Of a stretch of 64,000 nt of DNA, positions 43,656 to 53,766 are shown one piece after another (the stretch's first letter is position 1; each line of letters begins with the position of its first letter). Source of the DNA: Nodularia sp. NIES-3585. GTDB taxonomy: Bacteria; Cyanobacteriota; Cyanobacteriia; Cyanobacteriales; Nostocaceae. The translations under genes were made by a program, and so were the position numbers. Below the pieces are notes generated by a model. That model was not told the DNA's origin and made no database searches. It was given only the letters and a program-made list of their open reading frames with translations. The stretch covers positions 1,682,711 to 1,746,710 of the forward strand of contig NZ_BDUB01000001.1 of assembly GCF_002218065.1 (NCBI RefSeq), read 5' to 3'.

Positions 43656-44057
43656 CTATATTATCAAGATGATTCCATTGGGAAGTCTAATGTGGCCATT
43701 CTGCGTTCTGACTGTATTTCTCACAGGAACAATTTGCTGGTTGGGAAGAATAAAATCCCCGTTGGGAAGTTTATAGTAACCTTGATGATTACGTAGTCTG
43801 ACTAATCTATTAGAAGAAACAACTTGCCCGTTGGGAAGTCTGATACTGCCATTAGAAAATCTAACTACTCTTCCTCCTCCTTGTTTATTTGGGCTAGCGA
43901 CTCTGGATCGTCTTGGGTTAACTACTCTCGATCTGCCTTGTCCCCTATGATAACGATGGTGGTATTTTGGTTTAGCATTTGCAGGTGTAGATAAAAAAAG
44001 TTGTGAAACTGTTAGAGCCACAGTCAACAGCATGATTGGGCTAATGCGTTTCAACAT
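43656..44057 (-). CDS. Secreted basic protein with LPNG repeats
   Basis: A 133-residue protein. The signal peptide (1-27, cut near ANA) is followed by a His/Arg-rich stretch (KYHHRYHRGQGRSR) and then repeated strands of the type I-R-L-P-N-G-Q-V-V: SIRLPNGQVV, YKLPNGDFIL, LPNQQIVPV and HIRLPNGIIL. Probably a small periplasmic or outer-surface beta-repeat protein. The function is unknown. ATG 44057 is chosen since it begins the signal peptide; the frame extends 11 codons further. Confidence 0.7.
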   Translation of the reverse strand: MLKRISPIMLLTVALTVSQLFLSTPANAKPKYHHRYHRGQGRSRVVNPRRSRVASPNKQGGGRVVRFSNGSIRLPNGQVVSSNRLVRLRNHQGYYKLPNGDFILPNQQIVPVRNTVRTQNGHIRLPNGIILII

Positions 44058-44443
44058 AAAATTGACTCCATTATTAGCAGAAAATTGCAATTGCCCTCCA
44101 GTTAAACCAGAAAATTAGCAATTGATGGTGGATATTATCTACCTAAACGGGTCTTGACTGTGTATGACCAAGGTCACTAGTAAGTCTAATGTGGGGTATG
44201 ACTAAAGTCACTAATTTTACTCAATTTTAAAAAAAATACATAGCTAACAACTCAAGAAATTTCCACCTGCTGGGGTACAAATTATTTTCCAAGCATCAGA
44301 TTCAGGATACAACCTTACTGTGTAGTTTATTTACCTGAAAAATGCTGTAATTACCTTTTTATCTCAACTTTGTCTTTCTTCTCAAGCAGAGATCGTTTAA
44401 GCTAGCTGGAAGATTCCTTGATTTGTGGCTAAGAGGCGGTAGT
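44058..44443. other. Divergent intergenic region with paired palindromes
   Basis: This 386-bp region separates the LPNG protein and the TPR protein, which are divergent. It contains the TGACCAAGGTCA/TGACTAAAGTCA pair (44165-44210) and is otherwise AT-rich with no ORF. Confidence 0.4.
44165..44210. promoter_or_regulatory. Two TGACYAARGTCA half-palindromes 34 bp apart
   Basis: TGACCAAGGTCA (44165-44176) and TGACTAAAGTCA (44199-44210). Each has 5-bp inverted arms around AA, and they lie in the same orientation in a repeated context (TATGACYAARGTCACTA). They look like a pair of operator sites between the divergent genes. The binding protein is unknown. Confidence 0.4.
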
Positions 44444-45298
44444 GTGCCTAAACATATTAGTTTGATTTCTCTTTTGGTGGTCTGTAGTTTGTGGAATATG
44501 CCAAAGGCAGTTCACGCACAGGCCTTAGTACCTCATACACTGCAACTGGATGCAGAAAACTTGGAAAGACAAGGGTTGAGACTAGCACAAGAAGCAGCTC
44601 AACTCGGACAATTTCAGCAATTTGAGTTGGCTTTACCACGGGCTAAATTAGCTAGTCAACTGGCTCCTAATAATGATAAAGTCTGGTTTCTGTTAGGTGG
44701 TTTACATTTGCAAACCAAAGACTTTGAGCCGGCGATCGCGGCTTTGCAAAAAGCACAGTCCCTCAATCCCGAAAATACGGAGGTTGTGTTTGCTTTGGGT
44801 TCGGCTAATTTTCAACAGCAAAATTACCAAGCAGCTGCGACGTATTACCAAAAGGGTTTGCAGTTAAAACCTGACAATCCACAAGGATTGTTTGATTTGG
44901 GCAATGCTTACTATATGTTAGGTCGATTACCAGAAGCGATCGCTCAATACAATAAATCTTTCTCTCTAGATCAAAAATTCTGGCCGGCGATCAATAACAT
45001 TGGTTTAATCAAATATGAACAGGGTGATATTGAAAATGCGATTCAACAGTGGCGCAGTTCTGTTAACATCGACAAACAAGCCGCAGAACCTTTACTAGCA
45101 TTAGCCGTGGCAATGTATACTAAGGGCGAGCGCCAACAAGCCCTATCAATGGGAGAAGCAGCACTCAGCATCGATCAGCGCTATGCCAGTTTAGATTTCC
45201 TCAAGGAAAATCTCTGGGGTGAACGATTAGTCTCTGATACCGAAAAATTCTTAGCATTACCACGCATTCAAGCAGCTTTAGATCAACAGGAAAACTAA
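44444..45298 (+). CDS. TPR-repeat protein with signal peptide
   Basis: 284 residues. The signal peptide (1-26, HISLISLLVVCSLWNMPKAVHA) is followed by five or six TPR repeats (about 35-250, e.g. NDKVWFLLGGLHLQTKDFEP and NTEVVFALGSANFQQQNY). These are scaffold proteins exported to the periplasm or thylakoid; homologues in cyanobacteria are general assembly factors. GTG 44444 has an AGAGGCGGTAG site; TTG 44423 is the upstream alternative. Confidence 0.82.
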   Translation: MPKHISLISLLVVCSLWNMPKAVHAQALVPHTLQLDAENLERQGLRLAQEAAQLGQFQQFELALPRAKLASQLAPNNDKVWFLLGGLHLQTKDFEPAIAALQKAQSLNPENTEVVFALGSANFQQQNYQAAATYYQKGLQLKPDNPQGLFDLGNAYYMLGRLPEAIAQYNKSFSLDQKFWPAINNIGLIKYEQGDIENAIQQWRSSVNIDKQAAEPLLALAVAMYTKGERQQALSMGEAALSIDQRYASLDFLKENLWGERLVSDTEKFLALPRIQAALDQQEN

Positions 45299-45511
45299 TC
45301 ATCCGTTAGGTAAAGCTGATTACCCTTCGCTAACGTTAATCCAAAATTCTCCCGGCGCTGTGTCAGTTGCGAACATTGTAAACCTAAAATCCCAAATTGT
45401 TTGACCACTTGCCGAACAAACAATTTTTTAGTACATATATACTATATGATACAGGAACTATTCGCCCAAAATATTTAGTGGGCGAGTATTCCTGACAAAG
45501 GTCATCAGTTC

Positions 45512-45916
45512 TTAGTGGATATCTTTAGGGAAAAGTGCAATGATTTGTTCAACAAACTGTTGATGATCAACAACGGGCTTAGAGATGTAGCCATCAGCGC
45601 CGCTTTGCTTGAGAAAGTTCTCGCGATCGCCTTGCATAGCGTGTGCCGTGACCAGAATAACAGGTAAGTGTGCCGTCTTCGGGTTTGATTTCAACATTTG
45701 TGTAATTTTGATACCATCAACCGACTGACCTTGGTAAACGCTTCTTGACAGAGAAACATCCATTAAAATTAGGTCTGCTTCTCCTGAATGGGCGATTTCC
45801 ATGACTTCTTCCACATTTTCTGTGTGTTTTACATTCAAGCCACCCCGCTTGGTTAAAATTTTGGAAAAAACACGGGCATTGATCAGATCGTCTTCAACAA
45901 TTAAAACAGTTTTCAT
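45512..45916 (-). CDS. CheY/DivK-like single-domain response regulator
   Basis: A 134-residue receiver domain with no output domain. The acidic pair is in VEDD (7-10), the phospho-acceptor Asp is in LILMDVSLS (about 54) and the Lys is in YISKPV (about 112). The conserved insertion VYQGQSVDG around 60-68 is typical of the DivK/Ssr-type cell-division and polarity regulators in cyanobacteria. ATG 45916 begins MKTVLIVEDD; a longer frame to 45958 lacks support. Confidence 0.9.
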   Translation of the reverse strand: MKTVLIVEDDLINARVFSKILTKRGGLNVKHTENVEEVMEIAHSGEADLILMDVSLSRSVYQGQSVDGIKITQMLKSNPKTAHLPVILVTAHAMQGDRENFLKQSGADGYISKPVVDHQQFVEQIIALFPKDIH

Positions 45917-46142
45917 GAGAATTTTATTTATAGAGGAGAGGAGATGACAACCTGACAAAAACAGTTGTTTAGCTCCTTTTTAATGCTCAAATTACCACCC
46001 TGTCATCAAGGATAATACTACTGTTGTTTATCCTTTGACCATCAAAATTGTGTTAGGAATACCATTTCATCCGTTATGCTGTGTTTGCTGCGGTGTTCAA
46101 TTCAAGCGACCTTTGTGTAATTAAATTTCAGGGAAAAAACTC

Positions 46143-48653
46143 ATGGCAAAACAGTTAAACCTTCTCCCCACGGGACAGGTAATCACAACAGCCCTGCACA
46201 CGGAGATGCAACGGTCTTACTTAGAATATGCCATGAGTGTGATTGTGGGGCGAGCCTTACCAGACGTACGTGATGGCTTAAAACCAGTGCATCGGCGGAT
46301 TTTATATGCCATGCATGAACTAGGTTTAACGCCAGATAGACCTTATCGTAAGTGCGCCCGTGTAGTCGGAGATGTGCTAGGTAAATACCATCCTCACGGT
46401 GATCAGTCAGTTTATGATGCTTTAGTTAGGTTAGTACAAGAATTTTCCTGCCGCTATCCCCTATTGGCAGGACATGGCAACTTTGGTAGTGTTGATAATG
46501 ACCCACCAGCAGCGATGCGTTACACAGAAACGCGTCTCGCACCCATTAGTTATGAGGGAATGTTGGCAGAAATTGGTGATGAAACGGTGGAATTCATCGG
46601 TAACTTTGATAATTCCCAACAAGAACCCACCGTACTACCGGCTCAATTGCCTTTTCTCTTACTCAATGGCTGTTCTGGTATTGCTGTAGGTATGGCCACA
46701 AATATTCCCCCGCACAATTTGGGAGAATTAGTTGATGGTTTAATTGCCTTAATTGACCAACCGGATTTGTCAGATCAAAAGTTATGGGAGATTATTCCCG
46801 GCCCTGACTTTCCCACCGGGGGAGAAATCGTTGGTGATTCCGGGATTCGGGAAGCATACACCAGTGGTAAGGGTAGCATTGTGCTGCGCGGAGTCGCCAA
46901 TACAGAGGAAATTGCCCCTACTAGAGGAAGTAAGCGGCGGACAGCGATTATTATCACCGAATTGCCTTATCAAGTGAATAAGGCTGGTTGGATTGAGAAA
47001 GTAGCCGATTTAGTCAATCACGGTCGTCTACATGGCATTTCTGACCTGCGAGACGAAAGCGATCGCGAAGGAATGCGGGTAGTAATTGAACTCAAACGTG
47101 ATACAAACCCCCAAGAACTACTGCAAAACTTGTATCACCAAACTGCTTTGCAAAGTAACTTTGGGGCGATTCTCTTAGCATTGGTAGATGGACAACCCCG
47201 CCAGTTAAGTTTGCGGCAAATGTTAGAGGAATTTTTGAAATTCCGCGAACAAACCCTCAACCGTCGCTACAGTTATGAGTTGGGTAAGGCCGAAAGTCGG
47301 CTGCATATAGTATCCGGTTTACTCAAAGCACTATCTCAACTAGATCAATTAATTGATATTTTGCGACAAGCTGCTGATGGTACTACTGCCAAAATCAGCC
47401 TTTGTAGCCGTTTGGATTTGAGTGAGTCACAAGGAGATGCTATTCTAGCAATGCCATTGCGCCGCCTCACCAGTTTAGAACAGCACAACTTGCAGCAAGA
47501 GTTTGAGCAACTCAGTGAGCAAATTGATTCATTGCAAAGATTACTCAGCGATCGCCGAGAATTACTCAAGACACTGAAAAAAGATTTGCGATCGCTCAAG
47601 CGTAAATACAACAATCCCCGGCGAACTAAACTTTTAGCTAGGAGTAGTGATGAGTTTGCCAAAGTCAAAGGAGTAGAAAAACTTCCCAGCACAGCCGCCG
47701 AAATTGATCCGCAAAATTCTTCATCTTCTGAACCAGCCGAAGAAGTAATTTTAGAATTTAGCCAACGAGGATATGTGCGTCGCCTTCAGCCATCAGGAAA
47801 AAAATCCAAAACTGAAAATGGTCTACCCGATCATGACTTCATCATCCAAACCGATTTGACTGCAACAGATAAAGACTTGCTGGTAATTACCAGTAGTGGC
47901 AAAGTCTACCCTGTGAATGTGGGAAATATTCGTCCTACTACTGGACGTTCTCCACGGGGAACACCACTAATTACGATGCTCAGTACTACGGCTCAAGGCG
48001 CTCAAGAAGGTGTAGTTACTCGTCTAACCTTACCAGAAAATTTAGAAACTAGACAGATGGTTCTCCTCACCAAAGAGGGACGAATTAAGCGCTTGTCTTT
48101 AGAGGAATTTACTAATCTGACTCGTCGGGGAATTACGATTTTAAAGCTTAAAGATGATGATGAATTATTATTTACCCAGTTAACCACTCCCAAGGAAAAT
48201 CTGATTTTAGCCAGTTCGGGCGGGCGCTTGTTAAAATTCGCTCCAGATGATCAACAACTACCCGTTATGGGTCGGACGGCGATGGGATTACAAGCATTAC
48301 GCTTACTCAAACATCAACAAATGGTGGGTTGTATCACTGCGGCTGGGGACGACAACTTGTTGCTGGTCACCGAAGAAGGATATGCCAAACGCCTACCTGT
48401 GAGTAATTTAAAACGGGCTGATCGGGGTAATTTAGGCACACAATCTCTGAAATTTGCCAGTAAAACCGATCATTTAGCTGGTATGGTCAAGGCGATCGCC
48501 TCTGCGGAGGTGGCACTATTGACCAACAAAGAGCGTGTTGTGCGGATACCTGTAGAAACAGTACCGATATTAGGTAGAGATGGGAAGGGTGAAAGCGTTC
48601 TTGAGCTTAACCGCGATGAAAGAATTATCTCAGTCATAGAAGTGCGAATGTAA
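46143..48653 (+). CDS. Type IIA topoisomerase A subunit (GyrA/ParC family)
   Basis: An 836-residue protein. The N-terminal breakage-reunion domain has [20 protein letters not shown] (about 37-56), the DNA gate [15 protein letters not shown], and the catalytic Tyr127 in [10 protein letters not shown]. The C-terminal beta-pinwheel (about 525-836) has six repeated blades. The GyrA-box (QRRGGKG in E. coli), needed for gyrase wrapping, is not evident; the corresponding loop reads [10 protein letters not shown]. Cyanobacteria carry two A subunits, so this one may be the ParC-type or a divergent GyrA. Confidence 0.9.
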   Translation: MAKQLNLLPTGQVITTALHTEMQRSYLEYAMSVIVGRALPDVRDGLKPVHRRILYAMHELGLTPDRPYRKCARVVGDVLGKYHPHGDQSVYDALVRLVQEFSCRYPLLAGHGNFGSVDNDPPAAMRYTETRLAPISYEGMLAEIGDETVEFIGNFDNSQQEPTVLPAQLPFLLLNGCSGIAVGMATNIPPHNLGELVDGLIALIDQPDLSDQKLWEIIPGPDFPTGGEIVGDSGIREAYTSGKGSIVLRGVANTEEIAPTRGSKRRTAIIITELPYQVNKAGWIEKVADLVNHGRLHGISDLRDESDREGMRVVIELKRDTNPQELLQNLYHQTALQSNFGAILLALVDGQPRQLSLRQMLEEFLKFREQTLNRRYSYELGKAESRLHIVSGLLKALSQLDQLIDILRQAADGTTAKISLCSRLDLSESQGDAILAMPLRRLTSLEQHNLQQEFEQLSEQIDSLQRLLSDRRELLKTLKKDLRSLKRKYNNPRRTKLLARSSDEFAKVKGVEKLPSTAAEIDPQNSSSSEPAEEVILEFSQRGYVRRLQPSGKKSKTENGLPDHDFIIQTDLTATDKDLLVITSSGKVYPVNVGNIRPTTGRSPRGTPLITMLSTTAQGAQEGVVTRLTLPENLETRQMVLLTKEGRIKRLSLEEFTNLTRRGITILKLKDDDELLFTQLTTPKENLILASSGGRLLKFAPDDQQLPVMGRTAMGLQALRLLKHQQMVGCITAAGDDNLLLVTEEGYAKRLPVSNLKRADRGNLGTQSLKFASKTDHLAGMVKAIASAEVALLTNKERVVRIPVETVPILGRDGKGESVLELNRDERIISVIEVRM

Positions 48654-49241
48654 TCGACAAAATTGAAACTCTAGTCCAAGCAGTACAACTGATCCTCACG
48701 CGGCTTCTACGTGTGAGGTTTTGAGTTTGATCATCTGAAAAACCTGATTTTGCAGAATATAAGGGACTTCCAAGGCATAAAATCCCCAATTTGTAGGGTG
48801 GGTGAGGACGATAGTCCGTAACCCACCACTATCCCTGAAATTTATCGTGGGTTACGCACTCGCTTTCCCCGACTACCGTCCAAATTGTGCAACTTGAATG
48901 CTCAACACCTTAACTGCTAAACTTTTCTATAAATGAATACAATTACTAAATTTTGATTTGCCAGAAAAACACGGATTATCAGACCTTTTGACCTAAAACT
49001 TTCCCATAAAATGCTAAAATAGTTGATAGCTTATATCAATAATTCTATTTATCTAGGCGAATTTATGAAAATCTGACTAAATCTACCCCAAGATAGTTGT
49101 TTTTTGTAGCTATCAAAAATCCCTAACAAAATCAACATATAGCAATAAAACTTTAAATAAAAGTTGCATTTATGAAAAAGTTTGTTATATTAGTTTACAT
49201 AAGGCAATAATAATTCGTAAATCTAGTTTGGAGTGCCAACC
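48654..49241. other. Gene-free region with a GTAGGGTGGGT repeat
   Basis: 588 bp with no ORF. A hairpin CACGCGGCTTCTACGTGTG (about 48698) follows the topoisomerase gene. Around 48793-48860 GTAGGGTGGGT and two GTAACCCACC-related arms form a repeat of the kind at 53512 and 55831. The last 150 bp is AT-rich and presumably includes the HLIP promoter. Confidence 0.45.
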
Positions 49242-49421
49242 ATGACAAACGCAACAAACGTTAACGCTCCGGTAAATGAAAATCGCAATGAATGGCGTTG
49301 GGGCTTTACACCCCAAGCAGAAATCTGGAACGGTCGCTTGGCAATGATTGGCTTTTTAGCAGCCGCGCTCATCGAGTTGTTCTCTGGCCAAGGTTTTCTG
49401 CATTTTTGGGGCATTCTGTAG
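49242..49421 (+). CDS. High-light-inducible protein (HLIP/SCP)
   Basis: 59 residues with one TM helix. The chlorophyll-binding motif [12 protein letters not shown] is at 27-38 (Glu27, Asn30, Arg32). It is a single-helix CAB/ELIP family protein that binds chlorophyll and carotenoid near photosystem II assembly complexes and protects against excess light. The ATG at 49242 has a GGAG site 9-12 bp upstream. A strong terminator follows. Confidence 0.95.
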   Translation: MTNATNVNAPVNENRNEWRWGFTPQAEIWNGRLAMIGFLAAALIELFSGQGFLHFWGIL

Positions 49422-49461
49422 ATTTGACTATACACAAATAGTTACATAAAAAAATAAAGAA

Positions 49462-49498
49462 AAACCTGGTAATGCTGATTCACTACCAGGTTTTTTAA
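49462..49498 (+). terminator. Rho-independent terminator after the HLIP gene
   Basis: Perfect 10-bp arms AAACCTGGTA (49462-49471) and TACCAGGTTT (49484-49493) followed by a T-run. It lies 41 bp after the stop. Confidence 0.92.
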
Positions 49499-49539
49499 TA
49501 GGTTGTCATTTTTTTAGTCATCAGACTTAATGTAAAGCT

Positions 49540-49560
49540 AATGACTAATGACTAATAACT
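49540..49560. repeat. Heptamer units AATGACT (three, last one variant)
   Basis: Two AATGACT units and one AATAACT lie at the 3' end of sigA, the last overlapping the stop codon by 2 bp. The unit is the same as in the array at 32374-32408. Confidence 0.7.
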
Positions 49561-50734
49561 ACCGAATATATTCCTTAAGAACACTGTTGCGATTCGGGTG
49601 ACGTAACTTGCGGAGTGCTTTTGCCTCAATTTGACGAATTCGCTCGCGAGTAACGTTGAAAATTTGTCCAATTTCTTCCAGAGTTTTCATGCGACCATCA
49701 TCCAAACCATAGCGGAGTCTGAGAACATCACGTTCACGAGGGCTGAGGCTGTCGAGGACTTTTTCTAAGTCTTCGCGTAGTAGATTTTTGGAAACCTGAT
49801 CTTCTGGAGTTTCACCATCGGACTCAATAAAATCGCCCAATCGAGAATCTTCTTCTTTACCGATGGGCGTTTCTAATGAAATAGGTAATTGGGCAGATTT
49901 AGCTATAAACCGCAACTTCTCAATGGTCATTTCCATGCGAGTAGCGATTTCCTCTTCAGTGGGTTTGCGACCCATTTCTTGAGATAGCAACTTGGTAGTT
50001 TTCTTAATCCGCGAAATAGTTTCGTAGAGGTGAACTGGTAGGCGGATAGTACGAGATTGGTCAGCGATCGCACGGGTAATTGCTTGACGAATCCACCATG
50101 TAGCGTAAGTAGAAAACTTATAACCTTTTTCGTGGTCAAACTTTTCTGCGGCGCGAATCAAACCGAGACTACCTTCTTGAATTAAATCTTGGAAGGACAA
50201 ACCACGATTCATGTATTTCTTGGCAATTGACACCACAAGACGCAGGTTCGATTGCACCATTTTATCTTTTGCCCTGCGACCAATATGCAGGCGATAACGA
50301 AATGCTGGTAATGGTAGTTGTACGGCTTCTGCCCATTCCCGATATTCAGGTTCGCGTTCTAACTGTTCTTGCAGTCTATCCCGCACCCTTTCCAATTCCA
50401 ATAAATCAGCGATTTTTCGCGCCAATTCAATTTCTTCGTCTGCCCGCAATAGGCGAATCCGACCAATTTCTTGCAGATAAAGGCGAATCGAGTCTTCGGT
50501 GTAGTGCTTTTTCTTGCTTTGTGTCCGACGACGTGATTTAGCGGCTTTTCCAGACTTTGTGTCGTCCTCATCAGACTGAGGCTCTAAAAACTCATCTTCG
50601 CCATCATCGTTAATCAGCAAGTCCTCTTCTTCTTCTTCTTCTTCGACTAAGAGTTCTAACTCGAGCTCAGGCTGATTTATTATTTCTAGGTCAGGCTGAT
50701 AAATGCTTTCGAGTACGTTGTTAGCCTGGTTCAT
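49559..50734 (-). CDS. sigA: Principal sigma-70 factor SigA/RpoD
   Basis: A 391-residue group 1 sigma factor. The acidic low-complexity N-terminus (E-rich around 30-60) is followed by region 1.2 ([15 protein letters not shown]), region 2 ([26 protein letters not shown] and [15 protein letters not shown]), region 3, and region 4 ([38 protein letters not shown]). It is the housekeeping sigma. The ORF ends next to a heptamer array. A 1.8-kb gene-free stretch precedes it, so a long leader or several promoters are likely. Confidence 0.97.
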   Translation of the reverse strand: MNQANNVLESIYQPDLEIINQPELELELLVEEEEEEEDLLINDDGEDEFLEPQSDEDDTKSGKAAKSRRRTQSKKKHYTEDSIRLYLQEIGRIRLLRADEEIELARKIADLLELERVRDRLQEQLEREPEYREWAEAVQLPLPAFRYRLHIGRRAKDKMVQSNLRLVVSIAKKYMNRGLSFQDLIQEGSLGLIRAAEKFDHEKGYKFSTYATWWIRQAITRAIADQSRTIRLPVHLYETISRIKKTTKLLSQEMGRKPTEEEIATRMEMTIEKLRFIAKSAQLPISLETPIGKEEDSRLGDFIESDGETPEDQVSKNLLREDLEKVLDSLSPRERDVLRLRYGLDDGRMKTLEEIGQIFNVTRERIRQIEAKALRKLRHPNRNSVLKEYIR

Positions 50735-52535
50735 GCCGCGTTCCTCATGCTCCTTGCAGAATCAATTACTCAAGATGTGTTTACTGCTCTTTTTAAACGA
50801 GCTAGTTAACTACCGAAAATAGGGTTTTAGGCTGATTTCCCAGAAATCTTTTCGGAAGTTTTACTCCTCTTCATAGAGGATTTTTCTACTTGACGTGGAA
50901 AGTCGCAGTTACTGCTGACTTGCTCATTTTAGTTAGAAATCATATGTGTTGCTATGACATACAAGTTTTAACTAAATTCGTCTCAACTAATAAAGATTTG
51001 TCTTGATCTCAAAAATCTACCACTCCACATAAACAGAATGTGACTGTTGGCATATTTTCTGATAAAGACTTTTCCGATTGTAGCCTGTTTCACAAAAATT
51101 GCACTCTTTTTGTGTATTAATCATGATGCCATTGTGCAAGGTAAACCCACCAATAACAAAAAGATATTGAAAATGGTAGTCATCCCCTTAAATTTTTCTC
51201 AAAGTTTTTGGCATCCTCATCACAACATCTTTACATTCAAAGGAAACGACACCCGCTCTTACATACTTTTAGGTATGATGTGCAACATTAATCACTTAGG
51301 ACAGTTTTGTTAATGTTAACTTAAGCGAGAAATATTAATGCACCCATTTTTACATTTCCTTCATAAATGGCTCAATCTTAAGATTTGCATGGAGTTTCTC
51401 ACAGCGTAAATACAGCAAGAAGGTGATGCTTGTCTCAAGACAGTTAACCTTAATCATGCCAAATGCCTGAACTAAGGAGTTGAGGCTGTGGCGGAGTCAG
51501 TTAAATGGCTAACAATTGAGATTTGACTGATTGCTCTTATTCACACATTAACGCACTGTTGAAAATTCAACCCTATGAAAGTTGACAAAGTGTTCTTATT
51601 GTATACATCGATATTTTAATCAATTCAGCAGAAATTTGACAGTGAAAATTAGAGATATTAGCCTACTTAAGGTAAATCTCTAGATGATACAGGAAAAATA
51701 ATAGCCATCACCCCGGCAATACTGGAAGGTATTAGCAGTGAAAAGTTGGAACATAGAAAAGTCTGATTATCGGTTTGGAACTTACTTGCAGATGGGATTT
51801 CAGTAAGAAAGCTGTTAAATATAATACTTTTATATCAAGGATAAAGTTGTGATTCTGTGATATTTCATCCTGAAGATATTTAGCCAATTCTGCTTGGTAG
51901 ACAAGATTTCGCTTTGCTATTCAAGCATAACAAATGCTCTTCTAACTTGTGGGAGAAATTAACCCAAAAGTTATAGAGCCATGCTTTTGACTCTTAACTG
52001 AAATGCCGATAAAATTGATACCTCTAAATAATACTCAATCACCCCGCTACATGGAATCATTAGATTTTAGTCCTTAGTTAACCACACCCAAGAGCGCCGG
52101 GGTATGCACACCTAACAACTCACGACTCCTAGCGTCAGACGTTTGCCAAAAATCAAAAAGTCAATTCTATACGCTTGTGATGAATTGAACATGGTGAAGC
52201 AGCCATGCCAGAGCGTGAGACATTCCTTGAGGACTGATGTCAAGCCTTTTGGTGTTCCGGTTCGCAGAAGGATAGGGTGGTGCTAGTTACGCCGACCCTT
52301 GCTGGTGACTAGTTAAATCAATCTTGAAAAAAGCTTGACAAAGAGTAATTAGTGTGTCTTTGATCATAGTAAAAAACTAATGGTTATATTAACTTCATCC
52401 TTATGTATTTTATCAAACAATTTTCGCTGGGTAAAAATAACAAAGAAAATTTCCCCGGTTTTTATTCCTGTTTGCTCAAAAATATGACCGGGGAGGTATT
52501 GTTTTTGTTAAGAAATATGATATCTGGATTGTATT
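50735..52535. other. 1.8-kb gene-free region upstream of sigA
   Basis: I find no convincing CDS (the only longer frame, 51047-51313, has no homology-like features). It probably holds the sigA promoters and leader, and the 52030-52330 part looks GC-rich and structured, unlike its flanks (see the ncRNA candidate). No tRNA, tmRNA, RNase P or SRP RNA signature is recognised. Confidence 0.5.
52030..52330. ncRNA. Candidate structured RNA of unknown type
   Basis: A locally GC-richer segment in an AT-rich intergenic region, with several potential stems. One is CTAGTTAC-g-CC with GGTGACTAG (near 52282-52312). The strand and the transcription are unknown. I could not match it to any RNA family. Confidence 0.25.
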
Positions 52536-53141
52536 CTAATTCTCTGGAAAATCTGGTGGTAAAATCACCTGATCGATGACGTGGACAATGCCATTGCTAG
52601 CTGGAATATCCGCTTGAGTCACCCTAGCATCGTTAACAGTGACGGCTTGGGTAGCATCATCAACAACTAATGTCACAGGACTACCCTCAACTGTGTTGAC
52701 TTCTCCAGATGTCAGTTGACTAGAGGTAACTTGTCCTGGGATAACATGGTAGGCAATGAGCTTCGTTAATTGGTCTTTGTTTTCTGGTCTCAAGAGGTTG
52801 TCTAAAGTACCTGTGGGTAACGCGTCAAAAGCGGCATCAGTAGGTGCAAAAACTGTGTAAGGTCCCGGTGTTGCCAATTGATCCTGTAAGCCGGCGGCTT
52901 CAACTGCCCGTGTTAGGGTTTGAAACTGTCCTTCCCTGGCTGCTGCTTGTGTCAGTTCAGCTAAATTGAGGTCAGCAGTTGTTTCTATACGAGTATCTGC
53001 AACAGGAGGAGCAGCAGGAGGCGCTTCCGTTACTGGTGGAGCTTGTGTTACGGGTTCAGCGCAGGCAGATAGAGCAACTAAACTGCCTACACTGATAATA
53101 TTGAACAATGCTTTTTTTATCAAATTTTGACTGAGTTTCAT
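52536..53141 (-). CDS. Fasciclin (FAS1) domain lipoprotein
   Basis: 201 residues. A lipobox LSAC with Cys27 is followed by a Pro-rich linker and one FAS1 domain (about 58-198). The hallmarks are TLTRAVEAAGLQDQL, TVFAPTDAAFDALP and the end NGIVHVIDQVILPP. It is probably an envelope adhesion or carbohydrate-associated protein anchored to a membrane. The ATG at 53139-53141 begins the signal sequence. Confidence 0.92.
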   Translation of the reverse strand: MKLSQNLIKKALFNIISVGSLVALSACAEPVTQAPPVTEAPPAAPPVADTRIETTADLNLAELTQAAAREGQFQTLTRAVEAAGLQDQLATPGPYTVFAPTDAAFDALPTGTLDNLLRPENKDQLTKLIAYHVIPGQVTSSQLTSGEVNTVEGSPVTLVVDDATQAVTVNDARVTQADIPASNGIVHVIDQVILPPDFPEN

Positions 53142-53766
53142 ACTTTTGTAAAGATCCCGTTAAGTAGAGAATTACTGACAATAGTTAATAATTTTAGGGA
53201 TCTTGTCCCTCAGCCTAACGGCATAGTTTAAATATACTGAAATTAAGTTGTAGCCTTTAGTGAGGAAGATTAATTAAATATCTAGACTTAATTAATTTGG
53301 GTGCGGCTCTTGAATGAATAAGAGTTTGAAGCGATTTTGACGAGTAATTTGATGCATCGATACCTGAATATCTTGGCAAAATTCATCCGTCAAAGGACAT
53401 AAACTATTATTTCAATCGCTTATAGGACTCATATTTGATTTATGAAACACACGTAGGGTGTGTAATCTAGGAGATTACTGGGGTTGCAAGCTTAAAATGA
53501 TGCCAAAAATTGTAGGTTGGGTTGACGACAGGAAACCCAACATTATTGGCAGCGTTGAGTTGCGCTGCGCTTAACCCAACCTACGTTTAATGCACTATTT
53601 TAGGCTTGTCAGTCCAGTACGGCACCAAGACCCAGAAGACGGTGCGTTAGGCTAAAGCCATAACACACCCTACATATACTTGGATTTTTTCAATAATCAA
53701 ATCGGATTTTTATATGTAATTAGTAATTACCACTTTCTGGTGAAATTTCAGTTACTGAATGTGGGT
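53142..53766. other. Intergenic region holding nested inverted repeats
   Basis: 625 bp without a CDS. The central part (53453-53673) is a pair of nested inverted repeats described separately. The rest is AT-rich. Confidence 0.5.
53453..53673. repeat. Nested MITE-like inverted repeats
   Basis: The outer arms GTAGGGTGTGT (53453-53463) and ACACACCCTAC (53663-53673) enclose an inner element with arms GTAGGTTGGGTT (53512-53523) and AACCCAACCTAC (53573-53584). The inner arms occur again at 55831/55902, and the outer left arm type occurs near 55748. Confidence 0.8.

Noticed and set aside
44423-44443. TTG start for the TPR protein
   Set aside because: The GTG at 44444 has the better ribosome site and begins the signal peptide directly.
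51047-51313. 88-codon open frame in the sigA upstream region
   Set aside because: No ribosome site of note, no domain-like composition, AT-rich random-looking residues, and no homologue recognised.
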